Shown one piece after another: positions 26,597 through 36,008 of a stretch of DNA of 62,202 nucleotides. The first letter of the stretch is position 1, and each line of letters opens with the position of its first letter. Below the pieces are notes generated by a model, which searched no databases, was not told where the DNA came from, and was given only the letters and a program-made list of their open reading frames with translations. The position numbers and the translations under genes were made by a program. This DNA is from Aerococcus sp. UBA6277 (lineage in GTDB: Bacteria; Bacillota; Bacilli; Lactobacillales; Aerococcaceae): positions 1-62,202 of the forward strand of contig NZ_DJUR01000039.1 of NCBI RefSeq assembly GCF_002440555.1, in the 5' to 3' direction.

Positions 26597-29449
26597 TTAC
26601 TTTAGGTAGTTAAAGAGATTTCTTGGAATAGTTTCTTTAAAATGCAAGTTCATCTCCACAACATTCCGGGTTTCACCATTACCACTCGGTTTTTCAAGTT
26701 GGGTAATCGTTGAAACATCTGGTGTCACTTCACCCAAATAATAAAATTCGGTGCCTTCATCATCGTCCTTTTTAATGAACATATGAATTTGCCAGTCGTC
26801 CGCATCCTGTAAGATTTTCACTTCAGGAGAAGCTAGTGTCCTTGGTGCTTTCGTGAACCAAGTCATCGTCTGTGAATCTAACAAGGCATCTTCATAAGCG
26901 ACTTGGGCACCAGTAAAGTCGTCGCCTTTATCCAGTGTCACAAAAATTGTAAAAATTTTCCGTGCCTTATCCTGAGTATACCCCCCGATATTCTGGTCCA
27001 CCAATTGCGTTTCCCATTTGAGCAGACGTAGGGCGTCACGACGGCCGTATTTTTGGTACAGGGTTAAGTCTGCCAAATTATCATAACCGTCATTTAATAA
27101 GGTCGCCGTAGTGATTAGGTCATTTAAATGATACAAAAAGGTCGAATCTTTCTTTGCTGACTGGAAGCCAGGACTTAAGCTGATCCCCTCGTCTACAATG
27201 GTCACGACTTGCCCAGGTTGGTAAGTTTTCTTTGAACTACCGGCGTAATAATCGGTGGACAAGGTTCGCGCCACTGACTGCACAGTAAGAGGGTCATGTT
27301 TTAAGTCATGTTTGGCCAAAATGGTTTGAATGTTGGTAAAGCTTAACGTGTCTACATTTTCTTTAGCAAGTTCACTCAATAAGACAAGTTCATGCGCTCG
27401 TTTGCCAGGTAAAACTTCCCGCGATAAAAACTTCAAGATATCATTAGCAGCTTTAGAAAGGGTATTGTCACTTTCCTTGATGCTGGCCAAGAAGGCGGGG
27501 TAATTGTCCTTTTTGTTGGCTAATAAATAAGGGTCGAAACTGTTGGTTGTTTCAAAATCAATCAACATTGGCACGCGACCTAGTTCATTTTTCAGTCCAA
27601 GGTAGGCTTCTTTCAATTCTTTCATGGAGTCTAGTTTCACAGCATTTATAGAATCAAAAATCCGCTCTTTAGCGATGCTTTCGAAATTGATATTGGATAA
27701 TCCGGAAATAAAGTTGGTGTTGACGGTCGTTTTACGCATGGCATCTTTACTACGGTTTGAATTACCAGACAGGGCTACGGGAATCAGGTAGTTGTTCTTG
27801 TAGTTGCCGATAAAGTCGATGATATTCACGAATTCCTTATCATCATGCTTACGAAGCCCGCGTCCCATTTGTTGGATGAAAATGATACTGGATTGGGTGT
27901 TACGCAACATGACCACTTGGTTGATTTCTGGGATATCAATCCCTTCATTAAAGATATCCACTGTAAAAATATAGTCTAAGAGACCTGAAGTTAACCGATT
28001 GACTTGCTTGGTTCGTACATCTTGGCTATCGCTGCCAGATAGAGCGACAGTTTTATAACCACGGGCGTTGAATTTGTCGGATAGGGACTTGGCTTCCTCG
28101 TTACGGCTACAGAAGACCAGGCCTTTGACCTTGTCTTTATCTAAACCATAGTAGGTCAACTTGTCCATGACATAATCAACCCGTTCATCTAGGATTAGGT
28201 TCTTCAATTGGGTGGTTTCAGAAATCAATTCGCCGTCTTTTTCGAAGTCGGTCACCCCAAAGTAATGGAAGGGGGCTAGTAAGTCAGCTTCAAGAGCATC
28301 TTGCAGACGGATTTCATAGGCAATATTGTAGTCAAAGAGTTCATATAAATTATAGCCATCTGTACGCTCAGGTGTAGCTGTTAAACCAAGTAGGAATTTG
28401 GGTTTAAAGTAGTCAAAAATCCGTTGGTAAGACGCAGATCCGGCCCGGTGGACTTCATCTACTAAGATATAATCGAATTCTTCTGGGTCAAATTGGTGTA
28501 AATGTTGGTCGCGGGTAATGGTCTGTTGGGTGGCGAAAATATACTTGGCTTGGCTATCCTTTTTGCTACCTGTATAAAAACCAAATAAATCATCTGATTC
28601 TGCATGCATCACTTTTTTAAAAGAGGCCATTGCGGAATGTAAGATTTGTTCCCTGTGGACGATAAAAAGGACTTTTTCGGGTTTGGTTTCCAAGACATCA
28701 AAAGCCGCTAGGTAGGTTTTACCAGTCCCGGTAGCCGCGATTACTAAGCCGCGGTCGGCGCCATTTTGCCTTAATTCAATAAGACTATCTAAGGCTGGCT
28801 GTTGCATCTTATTAGGCACGATAAAGTTCTTGGCTGGATCCAGTAAGATGCTAGTATCACGGTATTTAGGCGGTTGGAAGGAATTGGCATATGCTTGAAT
28901 CCAGTCTTCAGTTAAAGGCTGCGCACTCGCCCATTCCTTGTCTAAATGGGCCTGCATTTGATGGATAATGGCCCCGTGGTGGTAGGTAGTCAGTTTAACG
29001 TTCCACTCGTAATTGGTTTTCAAGGCATGGTTGGTCAAGTTTGATGACCCAATAATAAAGGAAGCGTGGTCCTTGTGTTCAAATAAATACCCTTTAGCGT
29101 GAAAAGCTTCTTTGTCAGAAATGCGGACTTCCAAATTAGGCACTTTCAGCAAGGCCTTGAAAATATCTGGTGAGTTAAAGTCCAAATAGTTCGAGGTAAT
29201 TAACCGACCTTTTATCCCTCGTTGGTGTAAATCAAAGAGGTGGGTTTTCAGCGTATTGAGACCACTTTCCGTCACAAATGCCACAGAAAATGTAAAAGTT
29301 TCGCTGGTAGCCAGTTCCTCCTGCAGGGTATTTAATAGGAAGATATTCTCATCAGGCTGATTAATAATCAACTCAGGGTCATACGGGGCATGCCCCAACT
29401 GCCGTTGATCAATAAAAGCATGCCGCAAAGATTGCGCTAATAAATCCAT
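26597..29449 (-). CDS. PLD-like/superfamily II helicase/DUF3427 protein
   Basis: A 950-residue multidomain protein. A phospholipase D-like domain lies at about residues 40-165, with a single HxK motif (His117, Lys119 in FHAKGYLFEH). The SF2 helicase core follows: Walker A ATGTGKT at 239-245, DEVH at 331-334, GLTATPERTD (motif III region), and the C-terminal helicase lobe ending in QQMGRGLRK (motif VI). The last 300 residues look like the DUF3427 region of this family. A PLD-type nuclease fused to a DNA helicase suggests processing of damaged or foreign DNA. Start at 29449 is set by GGAGG. A NUDIX hydrolase gene lies 30 bp upstream on the same strand; the two are probably one operon. Confidence 0.82.
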   Translation of the reverse strand: MDLLAQSLRHAFIDQRQLGHAPYDPELIINQPDENIFLLNTLQEELATSETFTFSVAFVTESGLNTLKTHLFDLHQRGIKGRLITSNYLDFNSPDIFKALLKVPNLEVRISDKEAFHAKGYLFEHKDHASFIIGSSNLTNHALKTNYEWNVKLTTYHHGAIIHQMQAHLDKEWASAQPLTEDWIQAYANSFQPPKYRDTSILLDPAKNFIVPNKMQQPALDSLIELRQNGADRGLVIAATGTGKTYLAAFDVLETKPEKVLFIVHREQILHSAMASFKKVMHAESDDLFGFYTGSKKDSQAKYIFATQQTITRDQHLHQFDPEEFDYILVDEVHRAGSASYQRIFDYFKPKFLLGLTATPERTDGYNLYELFDYNIAYEIRLQDALEADLLAPFHYFGVTDFEKDGELISETTQLKNLILDERVDYVMDKLTYYGLDKDKVKGLVFCSRNEEAKSLSDKFNARGYKTVALSGSDSQDVRTKQVNRLTSGLLDYIFTVDIFNEGIDIPEINQVVMLRNTQSSIIFIQQMGRGLRKHDDKEFVNIIDFIGNYKNNYLIPVALSGNSNRSKDAMRKTTVNTNFISGLSNINFESIAKERIFDSINAVKLDSMKELKEAYLGLKNELGRVPMLIDFETTNSFDPYLLANKKDNYPAFLASIKESDNTLSKAANDILKFLSREVLPGKRAHELVLLSELAKENVDTLSFTNIQTILAKHDLKHDPLTVQSVARTLSTDYYAGSSKKTYQPGQVVTIVDEGISLSPGFQSAKKDSTFLYHLNDLITTATLLNDGYDNLADLTLYQKYGRRDALRLLKWETQLVDQNIGGYTQDKARKIFTIFVTLDKGDDFTGAQVAYEDALLDSQTMTWFTKAPRTLASPEVKILQDADDWQIHMFIKKDDDEGTEFYYLGEVTPDVSTITQLEKPSGNGETRNVVEMNLHFKETIPRNLFNYLK

Positions 29450-29479
29450 ATATACCTCCAAAACATCCTACAATTCAAC

Positions 29480-29875
29480 CTATAGCGTCATTTGTGATAT
29501 CTTATCTACAGCAGGCAGGTCCGCTGGCGCCCAGTCTAAAGACTTCAATTCGCTAGGCTTCAACCACTTGATGGCCTTATGTTCCGTCAAAAAGGGCTCA
29601 CCTTGCTCAAGCTGGCAGATAATTGTTGTGAGGTGAACGCGTCCGAAATCGTATTCGTAGGCTGATGAATCAAAGATCTCTGGGGATACTTGAACCTGAA
29701 TCTTCAACTCCTCTTCTAATTCACGTTTAAGGGCTACTTGCGCAGTTTCGCCAGCTTCAATCTTCCCGCCAGGAAACTCCCACATGTAGGCTAAAGACTT
29801 CTCGGCTCCGCGTTGGGCACATAAAATTCGCTGGTCTTTAATCAAAATGGCCCCAACAACATAGATATCCTTCAT
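29480..29875 (-). CDS. NUDIX (MutT-like) nucleoside triphosphate pyrophosphohydrolase
   Basis: A 131-residue MutT-type protein. The NUDIX box at residues 37-59 reads GKIEAGETAQVALKRELEEE, matching GX5EX7REUXEE; the later glycine of the consensus is replaced by Lys. VVGAILIKDQRILCAQRG is the usual first strand and loop. It likely hydrolyses modified (deoxy)nucleoside triphosphates such as 8-oxo-dGTP. AAAGGTGATACGA precedes the ATG at 29875. It is the first gene of a two-gene unit with the helicase; the partner suggests a shared role in DNA repair or defence rather than general pool cleaning. Confidence 0.88.
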   Translation of the reverse strand: MKDIYVVGAILIKDQRILCAQRGAEKSLAYMWEFPGGKIEAGETAQVALKRELEEELKIQVQVSPEIFDSSAYEYDFGRVHLTTIICQLEQGEPFLTEHKAIKWLKPSELKSLDWAPADLPAVDKISQMTL

Positions 29876-30153
29876 TCGTATCACCTTTCAATTGTTTTTT
29901 ATTATCATTAAAATCGGGTTCGACAAACCATAGATAATTGCTTTTCAGTTTAGGTTGAGCTGATATTGTCAGCCACTGCTCTAAATTTCCAATACTCATC
30001 TATCAATTACGGTTTGTCTCGCATCTAGAATATATAGATCATTTTACCGGACCCTCATCAAATAAGAAAGATCATAAACTGCTTTACTTATCAATTGCCC
30101 GCAAATGGTTTATGATGATAGGGACGAACACACATACAAAAGGAGTGGATTGG

Positions 30154-31152
30154 ATGAAAGCGTGGATACTCAATCAAGCAGGTGGCCCAGAAAATTTTGA
30201 ACTGCAAGAAATCGACAGGCCGACAGCACAAGCGGGTGAGGCCCTAGTTAAGGTCAAGGCAATTGGGCTTAACCGTCATGATGTCATGTCTAGGCACAGT
30301 TTGAAGCCGGATGCCAGCTTTGAAGACCGGGTGATTGGGATTGAGATTGCTGGTGAAGTGGTAGATATTCATCCAAACGGCGTGGAAACTAGTCATGTTG
30401 CTATTGGCGATCATGTAGCGGGGATTATTACCCACGGCGCATATGCTGAGTACGCCCGTATTCCCCTAAGTCGTGCCATGGTTTTCCCTAAAGACACGCC
30501 TTTTACAACCGCTGCCGCCATTCCAGAAGCCTTCATGACGGCCTACCAAACCATGTATTGGATTGGCGACCTGAAGCAGGGTGAGCGGATTCTTGTCCAT
30601 GCAGCGGGTTCTGGTGTCGGAACAGCAGCTATCCAATTGGCCAACCACCTGTCCAAGGCAGAAATTTTTGCCACCGCAGGCCGTCAGGATAAGCTGGACT
30701 TAGCGCAAAAATTAGGTGCGCAAACCATCATCAATTATAAGGAAGAAAATTTCGCTGATGTGATTTCTGAATCAACTGACAAGGAGGGTGTCGATGTCAT
30801 TCTAGATTTCATTGGGGCGTCCTATGCTAATAAAAATGCATCCGCTATTGGTCAAGACGGCCGCTGGGTTTTAATCGGCGTTCTTGGGGGCACAGAGGTT
30901 CCAGACTTTGATATGGGGCAATTGTTCTTTAAGCGGGTGAAACTCCAAGGTACCCTGTTGTCACCGCGGTCAGACGACTACAAGGCTCGCCTAGTAGCTG
31001 ACGTCAATAAAGAGGTCGTGCCTTTAATTGCAGACGGTACTGTTCAACCAGTGATTGACACGGTCATGGCTTTTGACCGCTTACCGGAGGCCCATGAATA
31101 TATGGAAGCCAATAAAAATTTAGGTAAAATCATTATCAAGTTAGAAGACTAA
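30154..31152 (+). CDS. Zinc-independent MDR-family oxidoreductase (quinone reductase-like)
   Basis: A 332-residue medium-chain dehydrogenase/reductase of the quinone oxidoreductase type, using NADPH on quinones or enones. The N-terminal GroES-like domain holds KAIGLNRHDVMSR. The nucleotide-binding motif is HAAGSGVGTAAIQLA (AxGxxGxxA). The catalytic zinc cysteine of alcohol dehydrogenases is absent. AAAGGAG precedes the ATG at 30154. It has its own terminator at 31185. The substrate is unknown. Confidence 0.87.
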   Translation: MKAWILNQAGGPENFELQEIDRPTAQAGEALVKVKAIGLNRHDVMSRHSLKPDASFEDRVIGIEIAGEVVDIHPNGVETSHVAIGDHVAGIITHGAYAEYARIPLSRAMVFPKDTPFTTAAAIPEAFMTAYQTMYWIGDLKQGERILVHAAGSGVGTAAIQLANHLSKAEIFATAGRQDKLDLAQKLGAQTIINYKEENFADVISESTDKEGVDVILDFIGASYANKNASAIGQDGRWVLIGVLGGTEVPDFDMGQLFFKRVKLQGTLLSPRSDDYKARLVADVNKEVVPLIADGTVQPVIDTVMAFDRLPEAHEYMEANKNLGKIIIKLED

Positions 31153-31184
31153 AGCTTCATGATATTATTGAGGGAAGTGATTTA

Positions 31185-31220
31185 GGGTGTTTGCCAGCAA
31201 TCGGGGCAAATACCCTTTTT
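31185..31220 (+). terminator. Terminator of the MDR oxidoreductase gene
   Basis: An 11-bp stem GGGTGTTTGCC/GGCAAATACCC is followed by TTTTT. Confidence 0.9.
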
Positions 31221-31245
31221 CATTAGAAATATATGAGAGTTCAGA

Positions 31246-31273
31246 TTGCTTTATCTGTTAGTTTTGATACAAT
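31246..31273 (+). promoter_or_regulatory. Possible promoter of the MhpD-like gene
   Basis: TTGCTT and TACAAT are separated by 16 bp, about 50 bp before the gene. Confidence 0.4.
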
Positions 31274-31324
31274 GGGGTTAATATTTATCATTATTTTTTA
31301 ATGAATTAAAAGGAGCTGACAGGT

Positions 31325-32113
31325 ATGGAAGAGTCGAAGATGCAGGAGATTGCGCAGTATTTGTATGATGCGGAGAAGAATAAGACGGCGATTGATAATG
31401 TGACGGAGGTGTTTAATGTTTCCTTTGATGAGCAAGAAGCCTATGATATCCAAGATTTGGTCGTAGCTTTGAAGAAAGAAACAGAGGGGAAGACGGCAGC
31501 TTATAAGATTGGTTTGACGTCACCGGCTAAGATTAAACAGTTGAATATTGATCAGCCAGTTTATGCCCACATTTTTGAGTATATGATTTCTTATGACGGC
31601 GAACCTTTGTCGATGGAACGGTTTATCCACCCCCGTATTGAGCCGGAAGTGACTATTGTCTTGAAGGAGGATATCTACCAAGAGAATGTAACTTTTGAAG
31701 AAGTCATGGATAAGATTGACTATGTCTATTCTTCTGTTGAGATAGTAGACTCTCGCTATCACGGTTTCCGTTTCTCCTTGGAAGATGTGGTTGCTGACAA
31801 CACTTCTTGCCAGGGGGCTATTTACTCAAATACCCACTTCAGCTTAGACCAAGTGGATATCTTGAATGAGAAGGCTGTCGTTTATATTAATGGTGAGAAG
31901 ATTGATGAAGGGATCGGAAAGGATGTAGCCAACCATCCAGCCAATGCAGTGGTATTCCTAGCCAACGCCTTGTATAAACGGGGTGTGACTTTAGAAGCCG
32001 GCGTGCCGATTATGACCGGTGGCATGACCAAGGCTAACAAGATTGAAATTGGGGACAAGGTCGAAGTGAAATTCGATACCATGGATGACATTTCCTTTGA
32101 AGTAGTCGAATAA
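31325..32113 (+). CDS. 2-keto-4-pentenoate hydratase / 4-oxalocrotonate decarboxylase family protein
   Basis: A 262-residue FAH-superfamily protein of the MhpD type. Metal ligands are visible in HPRIEPEVTIVL (Glu pair) and later SSVEIVDSRY. GIGKDVANHPANAVVFLANAL and LEAGVPIMTGGMT are strong signatures of the hydratase/decarboxylase branch. In aromatic meta-cleavage this enzyme makes 4-hydroxy-2-oxovalerate. No ring-cleavage genes lie nearby, although an HpaI-type aldolase, which could split such a product, is encoded 4 kb away. The first 20 codons use unusually G-rich choices (GAG, GCG, TTG, ACG) compared with neighbours. AAAAGGAG precedes the ATG. The true substrate is unknown. Confidence 0.82.
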   Translation: MEESKMQEIAQYLYDAEKNKTAIDNVTEVFNVSFDEQEAYDIQDLVVALKKETEGKTAAYKIGLTSPAKIKQLNIDQPVYAHIFEYMISYDGEPLSMERFIHPRIEPEVTIVLKEDIYQENVTFEEVMDKIDYVYSSVEIVDSRYHGFRFSLEDVVADNTSCQGAIYSNTHFSLDQVDILNEKAVVYINGEKIDEGIGKDVANHPANAVVFLANALYKRGVTLEAGVPIMTGGMTKANKIEIGDKVEVKFDTMDDISFEVVE

Positions 32114-32147
32114 GCAGACTAAAGACCAACTAATGGCAAAATAGAAT

Positions 32148-32192
32148 CCAGCTAGTAGGGGACGAAAAGCGCCTAATCTAGCTGGTTTTTTT
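32148..32192 (+). terminator. Terminator after the MhpD-like gene
   Basis: CCAGCTAG/CTAGCTGG with an inner TAGG/CCTA pair, followed by seven T residues. The following 240 bp before the lactonase stop contain no ORF or clear signal. Confidence 0.85.
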
Positions 32193-32435
32193 GTGGTTGA
32201 TTTTAGTAATTTAAACCCAATTGTGGTCCAGCTTATGGGAGCGTTTATGCTTTGGTGTTTACGCGCCTAAATGCGTTAGACACGTCAATTCTAAGCGACT
32301 TTTCTCGCATCTAAAAAAGCAAGTTTCTTCTATATAATAGGGCAATTAAATGGCACCTCTTATATATAGGAGAAACTTGCTCAGGGATGATTGATATTTT
32401 AACTTATCTAGCTAATTGAAAGCTGCAATACTATT

Positions 32436-33353
32436 TTATTTAACGACTGCTGCTTCAACTTGTTTTGGGACCCGGTCTTGTTGGTCAGTGAATGGGATAA
32501 AGACATCGCGCGACGATTCCATAGCATATTGGATGTTTTTCCCGTCTTCAGTATATTCAACCACGCGGTAGTATGGGTCATGGTAGAAGATAAAGCGGTA
32601 GTTGTTGGCTAGAGCTTCTGGCATCAATTCTTGTTTGGCTGAAATCGAATCCATTGGGTAATCGTCTAGACCGCCGACCCAAAGTGGGTTTGTGTGGACG
32701 AAAGTAAGTAGGATATCCGCCATATGTAGCATGGTTTCGCCAGCTTGTTCAAGACGAATAATCGTATGACCAGGACTGTGACCACCTGTAACTTCCATTG
32801 TAATCCCTTCAGCAATGGTAATGCTGTCTGTAAAGGTTTCTACTTGTCCTTGGATGGCTTCCCAGTTTTCTTTCGGATACGTATTCTTAGTCCGTACGTT
32901 TGGATGCCTCACCGCATCCCATTCGATATCAGAGATATAAATCGTAGCATTAGGGAAGGTTGATTGCCATTGATCGTCTTCAAAGTAAGTCAAACCGCTG
33001 GCATGGTCGTTATGCATGTGGGTCATCATCACAACGTCAATATCTTCAGGCGTAATCCCAAGCGTATCAAAGTCTTCTTGGATGCTACCTTCTTGTTGTA
33101 GCCCAACATTTCGTTTCCCTTTTTCATTGAATTTATCCAAGTTAAAGGATGCATCAATGATGTAGTTTTTCCCTTGGTATTGGATGACAATCGGGTCACA
33201 AACCTCAGCCACTTGGTTTTTATCATTATATGGATAGTAGCGACCCCAAAGTGCTCTTGGTACCGGACCGAAAATTGTCCCACCGTCAGTGCCAATCATC
33301 GCGCCGTTCAACCAAGATAGGGTCATGTCGTGGAAAGTATATGTGTCAATCAT
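32436..33353 (-). CDS. MBL-fold hydrolase, YtnP-type quorum-quenching lactonase
   Basis: A 305-residue metallo-beta-lactamase fold enzyme. The dinuclear zinc motif HMHNDH is at residues 112-117, with the distal GGHSPGH and HMADILL ligands downstream. The N-terminus (WLNGAMIGTDGGTIFGPVPRALWGR...PYNDKNQV) resembles Bacillus YtnP as I recall it, which cleaves acyl-homoserine lactones. The physiological substrate here is not known. AAAGGAG lies 10 bp before the ATG. It lies 115 bp downstream of the thiolase gene on the same strand; no terminator was seen between them, so they may be co-transcribed. Confidence 0.82.
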   Translation of the reverse strand: MIDTYTFHDMTLSWLNGAMIGTDGGTIFGPVPRALWGRYYPYNDKNQVAEVCDPIVIQYQGKNYIIDASFNLDKFNEKGKRNVGLQQEGSIQEDFDTLGITPEDIDVVMMTHMHNDHASGLTYFEDDQWQSTFPNATIYISDIEWDAVRHPNVRTKNTYPKENWEAIQGQVETFTDSITIAEGITMEVTGGHSPGHTIIRLEQAGETMLHMADILLTFVHTNPLWVGGLDDYPMDSISAKQELMPEALANNYRFIFYHDPYYRVVEYTEDGKNIQYAMESSRDVFIPFTDQQDRVPKQVEAAVVK

Positions 33354-33468
33354 AATAAAAAACTCCTTTATAGATGTGCTTTTGCTCTTAGCTGGTTAGC
33401 AGGTTTTAATTACGAGTCATTTTTCAATTGCCAAAAGGGGTTCAGCCCTTAGTTAGTGTCATAGCCGA

Positions 33469-34656
33469 TTAATAGTTACCTTCGATAATCATGGATATTC
33501 CTTGGCCACCCCCGATACACAAGGTAGCTAGGCCATAAGTAGACTGGCGTTTGATCATTTCGTGGACCAGGGTGACTAAGATACGGGCGCCGGATGCACC
33601 GATTGGGTGACCCAAGGCGATGGCGCCACCGTTCACGTTGACCTTGTCCATATCTGCATCAAGATCTTGCAATACACATAAGGCTTGGGCAGCGAAGGCT
33701 TCGTTGGCTTCAATTAAATCAATGTCTTTCATGGTTAGTTGCGCCTTGTTTAGTGCCTTTCTGGTAGCTGGAATTGGACCGGTTCCCATGATTGAAGGGT
33801 CAACACCGGCACTTGCAAAGGCTTTAATGGTAGCTAAAGGTTTAGCGCCAATCGCTTTGGCTTTTTCTTTGGACATCAAGATGATGGCTGCAGCCCCGTC
33901 ATTAATACCAGAGGAGTTGGCTGCTGTGACGGTTCCGCCATCGCGCTTGAAGGCAGGTCTTAATTTGCCTAATGATTCTTGGGTGACACCAGCTCTTGGA
34001 TACTCGTCCACTTCAATTTGGATATCATCGCCGCGTCTTTGCGGCACAGCAACGGGTGTAATTTCATCTTGGAATTTGTTGTCATTGATGGCGGCTTCCG
34101 CTTTTTGTTGACTGGAAGCGGCTAGCGCATCCTGGTCTTCACGAGTGAATCCATATTTATCTACAATATTTTCTGCGGTAATCCCCATATGGTAGTTGTT
34201 GAAGGCATCCGTTAAACCGTCTTTAATCATGGTGTCGACCACTTTCTGGTCGCCCATCCGCATGCCCCAACGTGCATCTTCAACAATGTAAGGCGCTTGG
34301 CTCATATTTTCGGTTCCACCAGCAACCACGACGTCCGATTCGCCCACCATAATACTTTGAGCGGCAAGGGCGACAGCTTTCAAACCTGAACCACAAACCT
34401 TGTTGACAGCAAAAGCTGGTTTTTCAACTGGGATTCCGGCAGCGACTGCAACTTGGCGGGCAACGTTTTGACCTAAACCTGCGCTTAAGACGTTACCGAA
34501 GATGACCTCATCTACTATGGCTGGATCAATGTTGGCCTTAGCCAGGGCACCTTGAACGGCTACCTTACCTAAGTCAACAGCGGAAACATTTTTAAATACG
34601 CCACCGAATGAGCCGATGGGGGTTCTTTGTGCAGCAACGATTACGACATCTTGCAT
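33469..34656 (-). CDS. Acetyl-CoA C-acetyltransferase (thiolase II)
   Basis: A 395-residue biosynthetic-type thiolase that condenses two acetyl-CoA to acetoacetyl-CoA, the entry step of the mevalonate pathway in Lactobacillales. The acyl-accepting cysteine is Cys88 ([11 protein letters not shown]). [11 protein letters not shown] carries the catalytic His, and the second Cys lies near residue 380 (CIGGGQG). The start at 34656 is set by GAAAGGAGTTTTCAA; the open frame continues upstream without a ribosome site. About 190 bp upstream on the same strand is a leader ORF and strong terminator that could attenuate it. Confidence 0.9.
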   Translation of the reverse strand: MQDVVIVAAQRTPIGSFGGVFKNVSAVDLGKVAVQGALAKANIDPAIVDEVIFGNVLSAGLGQNVARQVAVAAGIPVEKPAFAVNKVCGSGLKAVALAAQSIMVGESDVVVAGGTENMSQAPYIVEDARWGMRMGDQKVVDTMIKDGLTDAFNNYHMGITAENIVDKYGFTREDQDALAASSQQKAEAAINDNKFQDEITPVAVPQRRGDDIQIEVDEYPRAGVTQESLGKLRPAFKRDGGTVTAANSSGINDGAAAIILMSKEKAKAIGAKPLATIKAFASAGVDPSIMGTGPIPATRKALNKAQLTMKDIDLIEANEAFAAQALCVLQDLDADMDKVNVNGGAIALGHPIGASGARILVTLVHEMIKRQSTYGLATLCIGGGQGISMIIEGNY

Positions 34657-34848
34657 TTGAAAACTCCTTTCGAGTGTTAAGTTGAGGTGTGGCAAAAGTC
34701 GATTAGAATATATGCGCTGGACCAAAATCTGAACAATTACTGTAGGTAAATGGCGGATTTTGGAGAGCGTCGGATAATTCTGACTTTTTAGAACCAGATA
34801 TTGTGCGTTATGTTAATCAAATTCACTTAAAAGCTAATCATCAGAAAC

Positions 34849-34887
34849 AAAAAAAGACTGCGAACCATTTATGCGGCTCGCAGTCTT
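34849..34887 (-). terminator. Strong terminator of the leader transcript upstream of the thiolase gene
   Basis: On the minus strand a 13-bp stem (AAGACTGCGAGCC with GGTTCGCAGTCTT) and an 8-nt loop are followed by a run of seven T residues. It ends a transcript of about 225 nt from the promoter at 35083-35111. It is either an attenuator for the thiolase gene or the end of a stand-alone small gene. Confidence 0.9.
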
Positions 34888-34944
34888 ACTAGCTAAGAGC
34901 CCGCATTCACGAGAAATAGGACTCTTCCATATGATGGAACAATC

Positions 34945-35049
34945 CTAGTTAGCTAATAATAATAATAAAGATGTATGTGTCTGGTGATCAGTAGAGGTCA
35001 TTGACCAAGATGTATTGGTCATATTTGTAAATTCTGTATGCATTGTCAT
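34945..35049 (-). CDS. Leader peptide with five consecutive Leu codons (34 aa)
   Basis: This short ORF is preceded by AAAGGAGTGAG at a 10-bp spacing and by a promoter only about 27 bp upstream of its start. It encodes 34 residues, nine of them threonine, and closes with Ser, five TTA leucine codons, Ala, Asn and stop. A hairpin (TAGGA...TCCTA, 34917-34948) overlaps its stop codon, and the strong terminator lies about 60 nt further on. TAGCTAA near the stop is complementary to TTAGCTA just before the terminator. This is the architecture of ribosome-mediated leucine attenuation, although a free peptide gene cannot be excluded. Confidence 0.6.
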   Translation of the reverse strand: MTMHTEFTNMTNTSWSMTSTDHQTHTSLLLLLAN

Positions 35050-35082
35050 ATTGGTCTCACTCCTTTGATTTAAGTTAGTGTT

Positions 35083-35111
35083 ATCTTATCATCATATTTT
35101 CATTTTAACAA
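35083..35111 (-). promoter_or_regulatory. Promoter of the leader transcript
   Basis: On the minus strand TTGTTA (-35) and TAAGAT (-10) are 17 bp apart. The start point would lie about 12 nt before the leader ribosome site. The stretch 35112-35535 on the + side holds no convincing gene (a 60-codon open frame at 35148 has no ribosome site). Confidence 0.5.
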
Positions 35112-35535
35112 GCTTCTACCACATTTATTTTTAATTTAACTTCATTTTTGAAATATAAAAATAGGGTAACGTTATATGTATCAAGGGATTTGGTCGATTG
35201 TAATATTTTTGTAAATGAGAAAATGGTGAGCTTTATGAGGGTAAACTGGACCACTTTGTCAGCTAAAAATAAATCGAAAACAAAAATTGTATATTTGAAA
35301 GAAATTTATTTTCACAAATTATGCTCCTAGAATTAACCAAAAAATGTCATTTCCTTCATAAGAACCCCAGAAAAGGTGGTCAACCGTTTTTTCAGAGATT
35401 CCTAGGCCAATATCAAAAGGATTCGCTGGCAAATACTTTCTCTTGTTGCTTTTACTAAAATGAGATGTTAAGGTGACACCAATCAAAAAACTCATAAAGT
35501 TTTAATAAAAAGTATCCATATTGGAGGAATGCATC

Positions 35536-35946
35536 ATGGCACTAGAAAATGTAGATTTTGGAAACATCAATGAGATTCCCTACCGTCCATTACGCCCGGG
35601 GATTGACCAAGCCGTGTTCGCCATGTCAGGTGACGGCGTCAATGTAACAGTGAACCGAGTAGAGAATGGCAACGACTTACGCCCACATACGCATGATGAC
35701 CACCAACAAATCGCCTGGATCTTACAAGGTGAATGTGACTATTACGTTGACGGTGAGCCATTCCGCATGACAGCAGGCTCATGGGTAGTTGTGCCGAAGG
35801 GTGTAGAACATTACATTCATGTGTACGATTCGCCAGAAACAGTGGTGAACGTGGATATTTTCGCCCCAGCCCGTGAAGACTACAACGAAGCTTACAGCCA
35901 ATTCTTGAAACAACAAGGCTACCAAGGCTTTAACATTATTGACTAA
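35536..35946 (+). CDS. Cupin-domain protein
   Basis: A 136-residue single-domain cupin. Motif 1 is RPHTHDDHQQIAWILQGE (HxH metal ligands; the usual Glu ligand position reads Gln). Motif 2 is GSWVVVPKGVEHYIHV with the third His. It may bind a metal and act as a small isomerase, dioxygenase or sensor; no substrate can be inferred. GGAGG lies 8 bp before the ATG at 35536. It is followed 62 bp later by an HpcH/HpaI aldolase, and the pair is probably co-transcribed, which hints at a keto-acid or sugar-acid substrate. Confidence 0.8.
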   Translation: MALENVDFGNINEIPYRPLRPGIDQAVFAMSGDGVNVTVNRVENGNDLRPHTHDDHQQIAWILQGECDYYVDGEPFRMTAGSWVVVPKGVEHYIHVYDSPETVVNVDIFAPAREDYNEAYSQFLKQQGYQGFNIID

Positions 35947-36008
35947 TTAGAAATAGAGACATTAGGACTGACTTGAATAGGACTAAAGATGGGAAAAGGA
36001 TGATATAA

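Noticed and set aside
35148..35330. 60-codon + strand frame upstream of the cupin gene
   Set aside because: No ribosome site, no family-like sequence and AT-rich composition; it lies beside the leader promoter on the other strand.
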